From contig NZ_BOPH01000081.1 in NCBI RefSeq assembly GCF_016863655.1, positions 1 through 64,000 of the forward strand: a DNA stretch of 64,000 nucleotides. The letters run 5' to 3'. Made by a program: the position numbers and the translations under genes. The notes beneath the pieces were generated by a model. The model was not told the origin of the DNA, did no database searches, and was given only the letters and a program-made list of their open reading frames with translations. Shown here piece after piece: positions 8,977 to 17,199 of the stretch; the first letter of the stretch is position 1, and every line of letters starts with the position of its first letter. Source of the DNA: Virgisporangium ochraceum. Lineage in GTDB: Bacteria > Actinomycetota > Actinomycetes > Mycobacteriales > Micromonosporaceae.

Positions 8977-10392
8977 GTGAACGGTTACCGCCTGGGCGTC
9001 GATCTCGGGACGTCGACGACCGTGGCCACGGTCGTCGGCTCCGACGGGCGTGCCCGACAGCTGCTGTTCGACGCGTCGCCGCTGCTGTCGTCGGCGGTGC
9101 ACGCGTCGGGGCGCGGTCTCGTGGTCGGCGCCGACGCCGAACGCGCGGCGGCGCTGGACCCCGGCGGCTTCGAGGCGAACCCGAAGCGGCGTATCGACGA
9201 CGGCACGGTGTGGCTGGGCGAGCGGGAGATCCCGGTGGCGGAGCTGCTCACCGCCGTGCTGCGCCGGGTCGCCGACGAGGCGACGCGCGTCGGTGGACGG
9301 GCACCGGCCGAGGTCGCCGTGACCCATCCGGCGGCGTGGGGCGCCACCCGGCTGGCCGTGCTGGCCGACGCCGCCGGCCGGGCCGGGCTGGGTCCGGTGC
9401 GGTTCGTGCCGGAGCCGGTGGCGGCCGCGGCGTACTTCGTCGCGGTGGCCGGTGCGCGGGTTCCGGCCGGGCACTCGGTGGTCGTGTACGACCTGGGCGC
9501 CGGGACGTTCGACGTGAGCGTCGTGCGCCCACGCGGGTCCACGTACGAGGTTCTGGCGACGGCGGGCCTGGACGACGTGGGCGGCCTCGACCTCGACGCG
9601 GTCGTCGTGGCGCACGCCCGCGCCACCGCGGGCGCCACTGACGGCGCCACCGGCGGCGCCACCGACGGTGGCGCGACGGAACTGTGGCGGCGGCTGGACT
9701 GGCCGCGGGACGAGCCCGACCGGCAGGCGCGGCGGCAGCTGTGGCAGGGCGCGCGGGCGGCGAAGGAGCAGCTGTCGCGGCACCCGACCGCGGAGTTCGC
9801 CGTGCCACTGGTCGGTGCGCGGGTCCACCTGACCCGCGAGGAGTTCGATCGGGCCGCCCACGCGCACCTGGAGCGGACGGCGACGCTGACCCGCACGGTG
9901 CTCGGTGAGGCCCGCGTCCCGCCGGAGCTTGTCGCGGGTGTGTTCCTGGTGGGCGGGTCGTCGCGGATCCCGCTGGCCGGCACGCTGCTGCACCGGACCC
10001 TGCGGATCGCGCCGACCGTGCTCGACCATCCGGAGCTGGTGGTGTCGGAGGGGAGCCTGCACGCCGTCGTACAGACGCCGGCGTATGGTCCCGCGGCGCC
10101 GTACGCACCCGTACGGCAAGCACCGCCGGCGACGATGCCGCCGGCGACGATGCCGTCGGCGACGATGCCGTCGGCGACGATGCCGCCGGCGACGATGCCG
10201 CCGGCGACGATGCCGCATCAGGCGCCATACCAGGCACCGCCGCAGCCGATGCCCCAGCCGGTGCAGCCGTCGGGTCCGTACGTGCGGCGGCGCTGGTACC
10301 ACAACCGGACGGCGCGTTATCTCGTGATCGGTTTCCTCGCCTGGTGGACGCTGCTGATCGCCCTGGCGTTCATCGACCCGTTCAACAGCTGA
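8977..10392 (+). CDS. Hsp70-like ATPase with Pro/Thr/Met repeats and C-terminal TM helix
   Basis: A 471-residue protein starting at GTG 8977. It has the Hsp70 nucleotide motifs LGVDLGTSTTVATV, VVVYDLGAGTFDVSVV and VFLVGGSSRIPLAG. The ATPase core carries a Gly/Ala/Thr-rich insert (repeats of GAT, ~residues 217-232). After ~residue 380 come six PxATM repeats, then a single membrane helix (YLVIGFLAWWTLLIALAF) eight residues before the end. It lacks an Hsp70 substrate-binding domain. It is co-directional with the S26 gene 88 bp upstream, and its gap holds an AT-richer stretch (8895-8930) that may be its promoter. Likely a tail-anchored cytoplasmic ATPase paired with the 6267-8276 protein. Confidence 0.87.
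   Translation: MNGYRLGVDLGTSTTVATVVGSDGRARQLLFDASPLLSSAVHASGRGLVVGADAERAAALDPGGFEANPKRRIDDGTVWLGEREIPVAELLTAVLRRVADEATRVGGRAPAEVAVTHPAAWGATRLAVLADAAGRAGLGPVRFVPEPVAAAAYFVAVAGARVPAGHSVVVYDLGAGTFDVSVVRPRGSTYEVLATAGLDDVGGLDLDAVVVAHARATAGATDGATGGATDGGATELWRRLDWPRDEPDRQARRQLWQGARAAKEQLSRHPTAEFAVPLVGARVHLTREEFDRAAHAHLERTATLTRTVLGEARVPPELVAGVFLVGGSSRIPLAGTLLHRTLRIAPTVLDHPELVVSEGSLHAVVQTPAYGPAAPYAPVRQAPPATMPPATMPSATMPSATMPPATMPPATMPHQAPYQAPPQPMPQPVQPSGPYVRRRWYHNRTARYLVIGFLAWWTLLIALAFIDPFNS
10123..10212 (+). repeat. Six 15-bp in-frame tandem repeats (PxATM)
   Basis: Six copies of CCGCCGGCGACGATG, with the second codon TCG in copies three and four, encode P-P/S-A-T-M repeats in the linker of the Hsp70-like protein before its membrane helix. 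This is a slippage-prone coding minisatellite; copy number may vary between strains. Confidence 0.9.
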
Positions 10393-11187
10393 GCGTCGAC
10401 GCGGTTCCGGCGGGAACACAGGTGAGTCACCGCTGCTCACAATGCGGGTTACCAACCGCCGCCGGTCCACGGTTCGGGATCGCTCTTTGTTCTCTGTGAC
10501 AACCCCTCGATGCCCGATGCGGCCGTTTCGCGCACCTTCAGCCGGCGAAGATCAGCTTCTCAGGAACGACAGTGAAGTCAGCGTCTTCACGTCTGTTCCT
10601 GGTAACTGTCCAGGTACTCGCACCGGCCTCCTGGCCTGCTGCGATGTACAGGTTCCTCCAGCGTGCGCCATGCCTGAGTGGTGTCACTGTGCGTGACGTT
10701 CGCGGAGTCGGCCCGGGTCGATCGACGCACCAAGATTAGCCTTTGAGGAACGAGAGTGCAGCGGGACTTCACTGTCGTTCCTGAAAAGCTGATCTTGTCC
10801 GGTTGACGGCGGCGCGAAACAGTCGAACCGGGCATCCAAGTGTTGTCACGGGGAGTAAGGGGCATCGGGGGCGCGATCTTGGCCCCTCGATCCCTCGACT
10901 GGTTGAAGTACCTGAATGGTTCCTGGAAGCCGATCTTGTTGATGCGAATCGGCCCGGGGTCGATTCTGTGAACGTTACGCACCGTGACGCCAAACGGGGG
11001 TGCCTGAACGGTCGCCGCTGCCTCACCAGGAGCATCTCGCGCGATTTCGTGCGGGACCGTAAAGCGCCTGACGACCTATCTGGGTCGATGCGTTGACCAC
11101 AAGGACCGAGATCAATAGATTTGGCCCGGACCGAAACTCCGCATGGGGGAGTGGCGCGTTCCATTCCGCGCAACTGGAGGTATTGAC
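10393..11187. other. Non-coding region with a family of short repeats
   Basis: About 795 bp without a recognisable protein on either strand. It holds copies of a segment around TTCCTGAAAAGCTGATCTTG and its reverse complement (10548-10579, 10733-10760, 10765-10796 and a degenerate one at 10919-10939), and two related GGCCCGGGTCGAT blocks (near 10709 and 10951). The right end carries the promoter and ribosome site of the lectin gene. Confidence 0.55.
10548..10796. repeat. 32-bp inverted repeat, 31/32 match, 185-bp spacer
   Basis: 10548-10579 (AAGATCAGCTTCTCAGGAAC onward) is the reverse complement of 10765-10796 with one mismatch. A third, diverged direct copy at 10733-10760 lies next to the right arm and can pair with it as a local hairpin (about 24 of 30 bases). 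The spacer has no gene. This could be a miniature inverted-repeat element, a structured RNA or an array of regulator sites. Confidence 0.75.
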
Positions 11188-11658
11188 GTGCGTACAAGAG
11201 TCCTCATCCGAACCGTGGCCGCGGTCATCACGATCATGGTGGCTCAGGTGGCCGTCGGCTCACCGGCCCGGGCCGCGGACAACCCGGGCCAGCTGATCGT
11301 GAACGACGCGACCGAACTGTGCCTGGACGGCAGCGTCTCCCAGGGCGTCCGCCTGAGCATGTGCAACGCGGCCAGCCCGTACCAGCGGTGGACGAGCACC
11401 TTCCTCGACGGAGACTCCTACATCCTCATGAACCGGGCCAGCGGCACCGTGTGCCTGGACGGGAGCGTCACGTCCGGTGCGCGGATGCTGCCGTGCAACT
11501 ACGGCGCCTGGCAGGTCTGGGAGTCGGGAGAGAACCTCCAGCTGTTCAACGCCGCGTACGACGACGACCGCGCCCTCGACGGCAGTGTCAGCCGAGGGGT
11601 GCGGATGAACGTGACCGTCAACAGCCGCTACCAGCACTGGCGCTTCGTGACCCGGTAG
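11188..11658 (+). CDS. Secreted ricin-type beta-trefoil lectin
   Basis: 156 residues from GTG 11188, chosen because GGAGG lies seven bases upstream and a classical signal peptide follows directly (VRTRVLIRTVAAVITIMVA..., cleavage probably after SPARA-A near residue 31). The mature part is one beta-trefoil domain with three repeats, each holding LDGSV, and QRW, QVW and QHW motifs typical of ricin B-type domains. There is no attached catalytic domain. Likely an exported carbohydrate-binding protein. The preceding gap is repeat-rich. Confidence 0.85.
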   Translation: MRTRVLIRTVAAVITIMVAQVAVGSPARAADNPGQLIVNDATELCLDGSVSQGVRLSMCNAASPYQRWTSTFLDGDSYILMNRASGTVCLDGSVTSGARMLPCNYGAWQVWESGENLQLFNAAYDDDRALDGSVSRGVRMNVTVNSRYQHWRFVTR

Positions 11659-11701
11659 GCGACGGGCTCCTGTGTCTTGGCCGGGCCGCTCGGAGTGGTG
11701 G

Positions 11702-11732
11702 CGCTGAGCGCGGCGGGGCGCCACGCTCAGCG
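11702..11732. terminator. Bidirectional hairpin between convergent genes
   Basis: CGCTGAGCG (11702-11710) pairs perfectly with CGCTCAGCG (11724-11732) over a 13-base loop, between the ends of the lectin gene and the NTF2-like gene. No T-run follows, as is common in actinobacteria. Confidence 0.6.
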
Positions 11733-11746
11733 GCCGTACCGGTGGG

Positions 11747-12226
11747 TCAGGCGGGCGGCGGGCTGACCCGGTGCACGTTGTCGATGGCGACCGACCACCG
11801 CCCGTGCTCCTTGACCAGGCCCATGGTCACCTCGTAGTGGATGTCCTTGCCGGTCTCCGGGTAGTTGACGTGCGCCTCGAGGACGGCGATGCCGGAGTGG
11901 CAGCCGTACACCGTCTCGGTCTTGATCTCGTAGAGCCAGACCCACCCGGGCACGGCGAACGCCTGCCGGGCGTTGGCCATGATGGCGTCGCGGCCGTAGG
12001 TCGCCACGCCGTCGGCCCAGAAGATCATGCGGGGGTTGAGGATGCGCTCGTACCGCTGCGCGTCACGGGAGTTGTAGGCGTCGTTGTCCTCCACGACGGC
12101 CGCGTGGAACTCCTGGGCACAGCGGCGGTTCTGCCGTTCCTCGGAGCCGGCCGACGCCGCGGTCGGCACCGCGACACCGACGCTGGCGACGAGGCCGGCG
12201 AGGGCGACGAGGAGTGTTCTTCGCAT
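11747..12226 (-). CDS. Secreted NTF2-like (SnoaL/DUF4440-type) protein
   Basis: 159 residues. A Sec signal peptide (RRTLLVALAGLVASVGVAV, cleavage near AASA-G at residue 26) precedes an NTF2-like fold of ~120 residues with the pattern seen in DUF4440/SnoaL proteins: VVEDNDAYNSRDAQRYERIL, then MIFWADG and a C-terminal GRWSVAIDNVH strand. Such domains bind small molecules or act as isomerase-like enzymes; the substrate is not evident. It converges with the lectin gene. Upstream GGAGGA gives a good ribosome site. Confidence 0.8.
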   Translation of the reverse strand: MRRTLLVALAGLVASVGVAVPTAASAGSEERQNRRCAQEFHAAVVEDNDAYNSRDAQRYERILNPRMIFWADGVATYGRDAIMANARQAFAVPGWVWLYEIKTETVYGCHSGIAVLEAHVNYPETGKDIHYEVTMGLVKEHGRWSVAIDNVHRVSPPPA

Positions 12227-12316
12227 GGGTCCTCCAGATGGGTCGTTGTCGCACCCACCCTCGTCCGCACCGCTCCCCGGACGCTCCCGAAACGCTCCCC
12301 GCCCCGACCCGCCCGG

Positions 12317-13483
12317 TCAGAGGCGCTCGACGACGGTGGCGTTGGCCATGCCGCCGCCCTCGCACATCGTCTGCAGCCCGTACCGGCCGCCGGTGGCCTC
12401 CAGGTGGTTGAGCATCGTGGCCATCAGCCGGACGCCGGAGGCACCCAACGGGTGGCCCAGCGCGATCGCGCCGCCGCGGGGGTTGAGCCGGTCGGGGTCG
12501 CCGCCGATCTCGGCCAGCCAGGCCAGCGGCACCGGCGCGAAGGCCTCGTTCACCTCGTAGGCGTCGATCGCGTCGATGCCCAGGCCGGCCCGTTCGAGCA
12601 CCATCCGCGTGGCCGGGATCGGCGCCGTCAGCATGAGCAGCGGGTCGTCGCCGGCCACCGCGAACGCGTGGAAGCGGGCCCGCGCGCGCAGGCCGAGCCG
12701 CGCGGCCACGTCCTCAGCCATGATCAGCGCCGCCGAGGCGCCGTCGGTCAGCGGCGAGGAGTTGCCCGCGGTGATCCGCCAGTCCAGGTCCGGGAACCGG
12801 TCGCGCAGGTCGGGGACGTCGAACGCGGTGCGCAGCCCCGCCAGGCCCGCCTCGGTGGTGGCCGGGCGGACCGTCTCGTCGGCGGTGACGCCGTCGACCG
12901 GCACGATCTCGTCGTCGAAGCCGCCGGTCGCGGCGGTCTCGGCGGCGAGGCGGTGCGACCGGGCCGCGTACCCGTCGAGCCGCTCCCGCGACAGCCGCCA
13001 CCGGTGGGCGACGAGCTCGGCGGATACGCCCTGGCCGACCAGGCCGTCCGGGTAGCGCCGGGCGACCGCCGGCCCCTGCCAGTCCTCGCCCATCGTGGTG
13101 ACGCCCATCGGCACCCGGCTCATCGACTCCACGCCACCGGCGACCACGATGTCGTAGGCGCCGGCCATGACGCCCTGCGCGGCGAAGTGCATCGCCTGCT
13201 GGCTGGAGCCGCACTGCCGGTCGATGGTCGTGGCCGGCACCGACGCCGGCCAGCCGGCGGCGAGCACCGCGGTGCGGGCGACGTTCATGGCCTGCTGACC
13301 GGCCTGGCTGACGCAGCCGGTGATGACGTCCTCGACCCGGCCCGGGTCCAGGCCGGTGCGCTCGACGAGGGCGCGCAGCACGGTGGCGTACAGGTCGACC
13401 GGGTGCACGCCGGACAGCGCGCCGCCCGGCTTTCCCTTGCCCGACGGGGTGCGGACGATGTCCACGACGACCGCGTGACGCAT
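12317..13483 (-). CDS. Thiolase (acetyl-CoA acetyltransferase family)
   Basis: 388 residues, normal thiolase length. The nucleophile Cys91 lies in DRQCGSSQQAMHFAAQ, the GHPLGASG motif holds the catalytic His near residue 350, and CEGGGMANA carries the second Cys near 377. It catalyses CoA-dependent cleavage (or condensation) of 3-ketoacyl-CoA. Its ATG overlaps the stop of the alpha/beta hydrolase gene (ATGA). It is the last gene of a long coupled operon, which fits a final thiolytic step releasing acetyl-CoA or propionyl-CoA. Confidence 0.93.
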   Translation of the reverse strand: MRHAVVVDIVRTPSGKGKPGGALSGVHPVDLYATVLRALVERTGLDPGRVEDVITGCVSQAGQQAMNVARTAVLAAGWPASVPATTIDRQCGSSQQAMHFAAQGVMAGAYDIVVAGGVESMSRVPMGVTTMGEDWQGPAVARRYPDGLVGQGVSAELVAHRWRLSRERLDGYAARSHRLAAETAATGGFDDEIVPVDGVTADETVRPATTEAGLAGLRTAFDVPDLRDRFPDLDWRITAGNSSPLTDGASAALIMAEDVAARLGLRARARFHAFAVAGDDPLLMLTAPIPATRMVLERAGLGIDAIDAYEVNEAFAPVPLAWLAEIGGDPDRLNPRGGAIALGHPLGASGVRLMATMLNHLEATGGRYGLQTMCEGGGMANATVVERL

Positions 13484-14601
13484 CAGTTCGCCCTTCCGGA
13501 GAGCCAGTCGGCGAGGGTGTCGGCCACCGTGTCGCGGGCGCCGTCCGGTCCCACGAAGTAGTGGTCACCGGGCAGCGTCACGAACTCCTTGTCCGTCGTG
13601 GCCGCCCCGTCGTAGAGGCCACGCGCGTCGCTGGGGAACACGCCGCTGTCGGCGTCGGGCTGCACCACGAGCGTGGGCAGGTCCAGGCGCGCCAGGTGCG
13701 GCGCGACGATGCAGTCGGACTCCTCCAGGCTGAACATGTTGAGCCAGGTCCGCATCGTGCTGACCACCCCGACGCCCATGACGCCGTAGTTGGCCCGCTT
13801 CGGGTCGCCGAAGTAGCACATCGGCGTCGGTCGCTCCGACGGGTCGATGGCCGGGTCGACGTAGCGGGGGTCGGCCCACGTGCGTCCCATCGTGAAGATC
13901 CGGTCGCGGGCCGGCAGCGTCCGCGCGGCGTCGAGCTGCGTCCGGCACCATGCGGTCAGTCGGTGGTTGCGCTCGATCTGGGCGGACCGGTAGCGCGCGA
14001 GAAACCCGGGCGTGTACGAGCCGCGGTGACGCGGGTCGTACATGTCGAGCTCCGGGTCGACGGCGTTCGGGTCGTTCTCGTCGACGACCGACGGGTCCAT
14101 GGTCCGGGTGATCCACTCCGGCCGGCCGGGGTGGGCGGCCAGGAAGACCATCAGGTCGCCCGGCGGCAGGTGCAGGGCCGGTTCGAAGACAGTGGACCGG
14201 CCGTAGGGCGGGCGGATGTTCGGCTCGCGCGACTGCGAGTGGTAGGCCGCCATCAGCGACCCGCCGCCGGAGTTGCCCAGCAGCACCACGGTGTCGACGC
14301 CGCGCTCGCGCAGCAGCCGCACACCGACGCCGATCTCGGCCAGCGCGTGGTCGAGGGAGAACAGGTGCTCGGCGCCGCGGAAGCGGGTGTTCCAGCCGAG
14401 GAACCCGTAGCCGCGTTCGGCCATGCGGGTCGCCAGGTAGTGCTCGGAGAAGTCGACGTTGTAGTGGCTGGCGATCAGCGCCGTCCGCGGGCTCCGACCG
14501 GACGGCGTGTAGTAGAAGCCCTGCAGCGGATGGCCACCGGCGCCCGCGCGGCCCAGGGCCGGCGAGGGGACCCCGATGAACTCCCGGTCGACGGCGGTCA
14601 T
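13483..14601 (-). CDS. Alpha/beta hydrolase
   Basis: 372 residues from ATG 14601. The nucleophile elbow is GNSGG (Ser111); a likely acid is in QPDADSGVF and the His in PGDHYFVG near the C-terminus, giving a full triad. No signal peptide, so cytoplasmic. The fold looks like serine hydrolases used for esters, thioesters or C-C bonds. The ATG overlaps the TGA of the ABM gene and its own TGA overlaps the thiolase ATG. In this operon it may hydrolyse an ester, a lactone or a CoA thioester of an intermediate. The substrate cannot be read from sequence. Confidence 0.85.
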   Translation of the reverse strand: MTAVDREFIGVPSPALGRAGAGGHPLQGFYYTPSGRSPRTALIASHYNVDFSEHYLATRMAERGYGFLGWNTRFRGAEHLFSLDHALAEIGVGVRLLRERGVDTVVLLGNSGGGSLMAAYHSQSREPNIRPPYGRSTVFEPALHLPPGDLMVFLAAHPGRPEWITRTMDPSVVDENDPNAVDPELDMYDPRHRGSYTPGFLARYRSAQIERNHRLTAWCRTQLDAARTLPARDRIFTMGRTWADPRYVDPAIDPSERPTPMCYFGDPKRANYGVMGVGVVSTMRTWLNMFSLEESDCIVAPHLARLDLPTLVVQPDADSGVFPSDARGLYDGAATTDKEFVTLPGDHYFVGPDGARDTVADTLADWLSGRAN

Positions 14602-14897
14602 GCGGGTGTCCCTTCGGTGACCGTGTACCGGACCACGTGGGTGCGCCGCACGCCGAGCCCGCGCACGGCGCTGCGCCACTTCCGGTAGTGCCCGGCGCGG
14701 GCGTGCTCCTCGAGCGCCGCGTCGGTGTCGTAGACCTCGAAGATGTCGAAGCGCGCCGGGTCCTCGACGCTGCGGGCGAACCGGTAGTCCGAGCAGCCGT
14801 CCTCGGCGCGGCTGGCGACGCACAGCGCGGCGCTGAGCCGGGCGAACTCGTCGGTGTCGCCGGGGTCCAGCTCCATGAAGCCGCTGATGATGATCAT
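14598..14897 (-). CDS. Antibiotic biosynthesis monooxygenase (ABM)-domain protein
   Basis: 99 residues, one ABM dimeric ferredoxin-like domain: MIIISGFMELDPGD at the start, CSDYRFARSVEDP and FEVYDTDAALEEHARAGHY in the middle. Family members are cofactor-free quinol or polyketide monooxygenases, or small-molecule binders. Both ends overlap neighbours by ATGA, so it is translated within the catabolic operon. A role in oxidising a quinol-like intermediate is possible but is inference. Confidence 0.85.
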   Translation of the reverse strand: MIIISGFMELDPGDTDEFARLSAALCVASRAEDGCSDYRFARSVEDPARFDIFEVYDTDAALEEHARAGHYRKWRSAVRGLGVRRTHVVRYTVTEGTPA

Positions 14898-15751
14898 GGC
14901 AGGGGCACCCTTTCGGTCGGCCATGGGGGAAGGCCGGTCGACGCCCGGCCGGTCCAGACGGGGCGGCGGCGCCGCAGGAACGCCTCGACACCCTCGCGGG
15001 CGTCGGGGCGGTCGAGGAGCGCCTCCATCACCTGCCGCTCGGTGCGCGCGTGGTCGAACGGGTCGGCCCGCGTGGCCTCCCAGAGCAGGCGTTTGGTCGC
15101 GGCGACGGCGACCGGTGCGCCGTGGTCGACGATCTCGCGGGCGAGGGCCCGGGCGCGGGGGAGGACCTCGTCCACCGGAAGCGCCGCGGCGGCCAGTCCC
15201 CACGCGGCCGCCTCGGCACCGGTGAAGCGGCGACCGGTGAGCAGCAGCTCCTGCGCGCGGCCGAGGCCGACGTGCCGGACGAGGGTCCAGTGGCCCATCC
15301 ACTCGGCGGTGACGCCGAGCCGGACGAACGGGAGGGCGAGCACGGCGTCGTGGGCGACGAACCGGACGTCGCACTGCATGGCCAGCGTGAGCCCGGCGCC
15401 GACGGCCGCGCCCCGGACCGCGGCGAGCACCGGTTTGCGGACCTGGTACGGCGCGACCCACGGCGCGCCGGCGCCACCGAAACCGTCGTCGGTCAGCTCC
15501 GATCCGGCGCTGAAGGCGCGCCCGGCGCCGGTGAGCACGACCGCGCCGACCTCGTCGTCGGCGTCGCACCAGCCGAGCACGGCGGCGAGCTCGTCGAGCA
15601 TGGTGCGGTCGATGGCGTTCAGCCGGTCGGGCCGGTCCAGGGTCACCGTGGCGACGCCGTCGTCGGTCTCGCACCGGACCCGCGTGAGGCCGTCGGGCCG
15701 GTCACGGGTGGACGGGGCGGTCCACGCGAACGTGGACTCCTCGTACCTCAC
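14894..15751 (-). CDS. Enoyl-CoA hydratase/isomerase family protein
   Basis: 285 residues from GTG 15751, which overlaps the upstream TGA (GTGA). Crotonase features: LDRPDRLNAID, the oxyanion-hole segments AGRAFSAGSEL and AAVGAGLTLAMQCD, and GVTAEWMGHW where a catalytic acid usually sits. It would hydrate a 2-enoyl-CoA or isomerise it. Position between HpaB-type and thiolase genes fits a beta-oxidation step. The first ~20 residues before the core are unusual for crotonases, but the GTGA overlap supports this start. Confidence 0.9.
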   Translation of the reverse strand: MRYEESTFAWTAPSTRDRPDGLTRVRCETDDGVATVTLDRPDRLNAIDRTMLDELAAVLGWCDADDEVGAVVLTGAGRAFSAGSELTDDGFGGAGAPWVAPYQVRKPVLAAVRGAAVGAGLTLAMQCDVRFVAHDAVLALPFVRLGVTAEWMGHWTLVRHVGLGRAQELLLTGRRFTGAEAAAWGLAAAALPVDEVLPRARALAREIVDHGAPVAVAATKRLLWEATRADPFDHARTERQVMEALLDRPDAREGVEAFLRRRRPVWTGRASTGLPPWPTERVPLP

Positions 15752-17199
15752 GCGCCCTCGTCGGCGCCGTGCCCGTACCCGTGCGGGCCGAACCGGTGCA
15801 GCCCGCTGAGGACCTCGCCGGACGCGGTGACGCCGGCTGTCTCGCGGGCGAGCGCCTTCGCGGCCTCCATGTCGAAGTGGTTGGTGACGACCACCTTCTG
15901 GGCGTAGAGGCCGCCGCCGGCCTGGATCACGGTCACGTGCTTCCAGCCGCCGTAGGCGTCGGCGGTGAAGTCGCGGATCGCGTGGAACAGGCGCATCCGG
16001 TAGCCGGCGTCGACGCCCTCCATGGTGCGCATGTACTTGCGCAGGTCGGCGGCGGTCTCCGGGTTGTGGAGGTCGCGCAGCGACGGCGCGGTCAGCACCG
16101 AGCCGCCCGCGATGTCGTGCAGGTTGCGGACCATCGTGGAGAAGTTCGCGGCCGCGTGGTACTTCGCGGCGTTGGTGAACAGCTCGTCGGGCGAGGCCCA
16201 GCCCTCCGGGGTGAACGTGGCGTGGGTCATCGCGGCCTCGAACGCGGCGCGGATGAGCGTCGCGTAGACGATCATCTCCGCGATCTTGTCCTTGATGTGC
16301 GCGACCCGCAGCAGCCCGTTGGCCTCGGCGACGAGGTGTGCCAGCCCCACGAGCGTGTCGGCGAGCCGCACGTAGCTGCCGACGCTGCCCAGCCGCTCCC
16401 ACAGGCCGAGGGAGTGCACGAACGTCGCCGAGTGCTCCAGCTCGCCGGCCAGGAACAGGCGTTCGTTGGGGACGAAGACGTCGTCGAAGACGATGAGGCC
16501 CTCGGTCATCACGTGCCGGGAGCTGTACGGGTAGAAGTCCGGGTCGAGGTCGGGCCGCGGCGCGAACGAGGCGTTGATGATCCGCACCCCGGGCGCGTTG
16601 ACCGGCACCGCGGCGGCGACGCTCCAGTCCTCCTCGCCGGCCTTCATCCGCTTGGTCGGCATGACCATGATGTCGTGCGCGACCGCCGCCGACGAGATGT
16701 GCAGCTTGGCCCCGCGGATGACGACCCCGTCGGGTGCGCGGTCGACGATGCGGACGTAGAGGTCGGGGTCGTCCTGCTTGCCCGGCGACAGCGCACGGTT
16801 GCCCTTGGCGTCGGTGATCCCCTGCACGACGCGGATGTCGCGGCGCTTGCTCCGCTCGAAGTAGGCCAGCGCGCGTTCGGCGTACTGCGGGTGCTGCGCC
16901 CGCATCCGGCTGGCCGCGGTGAGCACCATGAGCAGCGCGGCGGCCGTGGAGATGGTGGGGAAGTCCCAGTGCAGCTGCTGCCGCTGGGTCTCGCGCAGTT
17001 CGTCGACGGACGTGGGGATGAAGAAGTACGGGCCGTGGACGTCGTCGCCGGGCCGGTAGTGCCGGTCGTAGCCGAGCTTCGCGGCCAGCGCCGGCCCGCG
17101 CAGCAGCGGCTCGGTGGTCACGTCGGGCACGGAGTGTCCGTTGATGAAGACCCGGCGACCGTCGCGCAGCGACTCCAGGTACTGGTCTCCGGTGAGCAT
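15748..17199 (-). CDS. 4-hydroxyphenylacetate 3-hydroxylase (HpaB)-family protein
   Basis: 483 residues from ATG 17199 (TGATG overlap with the ligase gene). HpaB family: N-terminal MLTGDQYLESLRDGRRVFING, central DFPTISTAA and RAPDGVVIRGAKLHISSAAV, C-terminal four-helix part. The whole protein has no cysteine, which excludes the [4Fe-4S] 4-hydroxybutyryl-CoA dehydratase branch that shares this fold. So a flavin-dependent aromatic monooxygenase is the best call, with reduced flavin supplied by the flavin reductase at 28020-29180 (inference). The true substrate is unknown and may be a CoA thioester or free acid. Confidence 0.88.
   Translation of the reverse strand: MLTGDQYLESLRDGRRVFINGHSVPDVTTEPLLRGPALAAKLGYDRHYRPGDDVHGPYFFIPTSVDELRETQRQQLHWDFPTISTAAALLMVLTAASRMRAQHPQYAERALAYFERSKRRDIRVVQGITDAKGNRALSPGKQDDPDLYVRIVDRAPDGVVIRGAKLHISSAAVAHDIMVMPTKRMKAGEEDWSVAAAVPVNAPGVRIINASFAPRPDLDPDFYPYSSRHVMTEGLIVFDDVFVPNERLFLAGELEHSATFVHSLGLWERLGSVGSYVRLADTLVGLAHLVAEANGLLRVAHIKDKIAEMIVYATLIRAAFEAAMTHATFTPEGWASPDELFTNAAKYHAAANFSTMVRNLHDIAGGSVLTAPSLRDLHNPETAADLRKYMRTMEGVDAGYRMRLFHAIRDFTADAYGGWKHVTVIQAGGGLYAQKVVVTNHFDMEAAKALARETAGVTASGEVLSGLHRFGPHGYGHGADEGA

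Noticed and set aside
10123..10212. CRISPR or non-coding satellite
   Set aside because: Perfect 15-bp units in frame inside an Hsp70-like gene.
10442..11096. Several 80-130-codon frames in the lectin upstream gap
   Set aside because: No ribosome sites, no recognisable domains, and they cross the inverted repeats; treated as non-coding.
15748..17199. 4-hydroxybutyryl-CoA dehydratase
   Set aside because: The iron-sulfur cluster cysteines are absent; the protein has no Cys.
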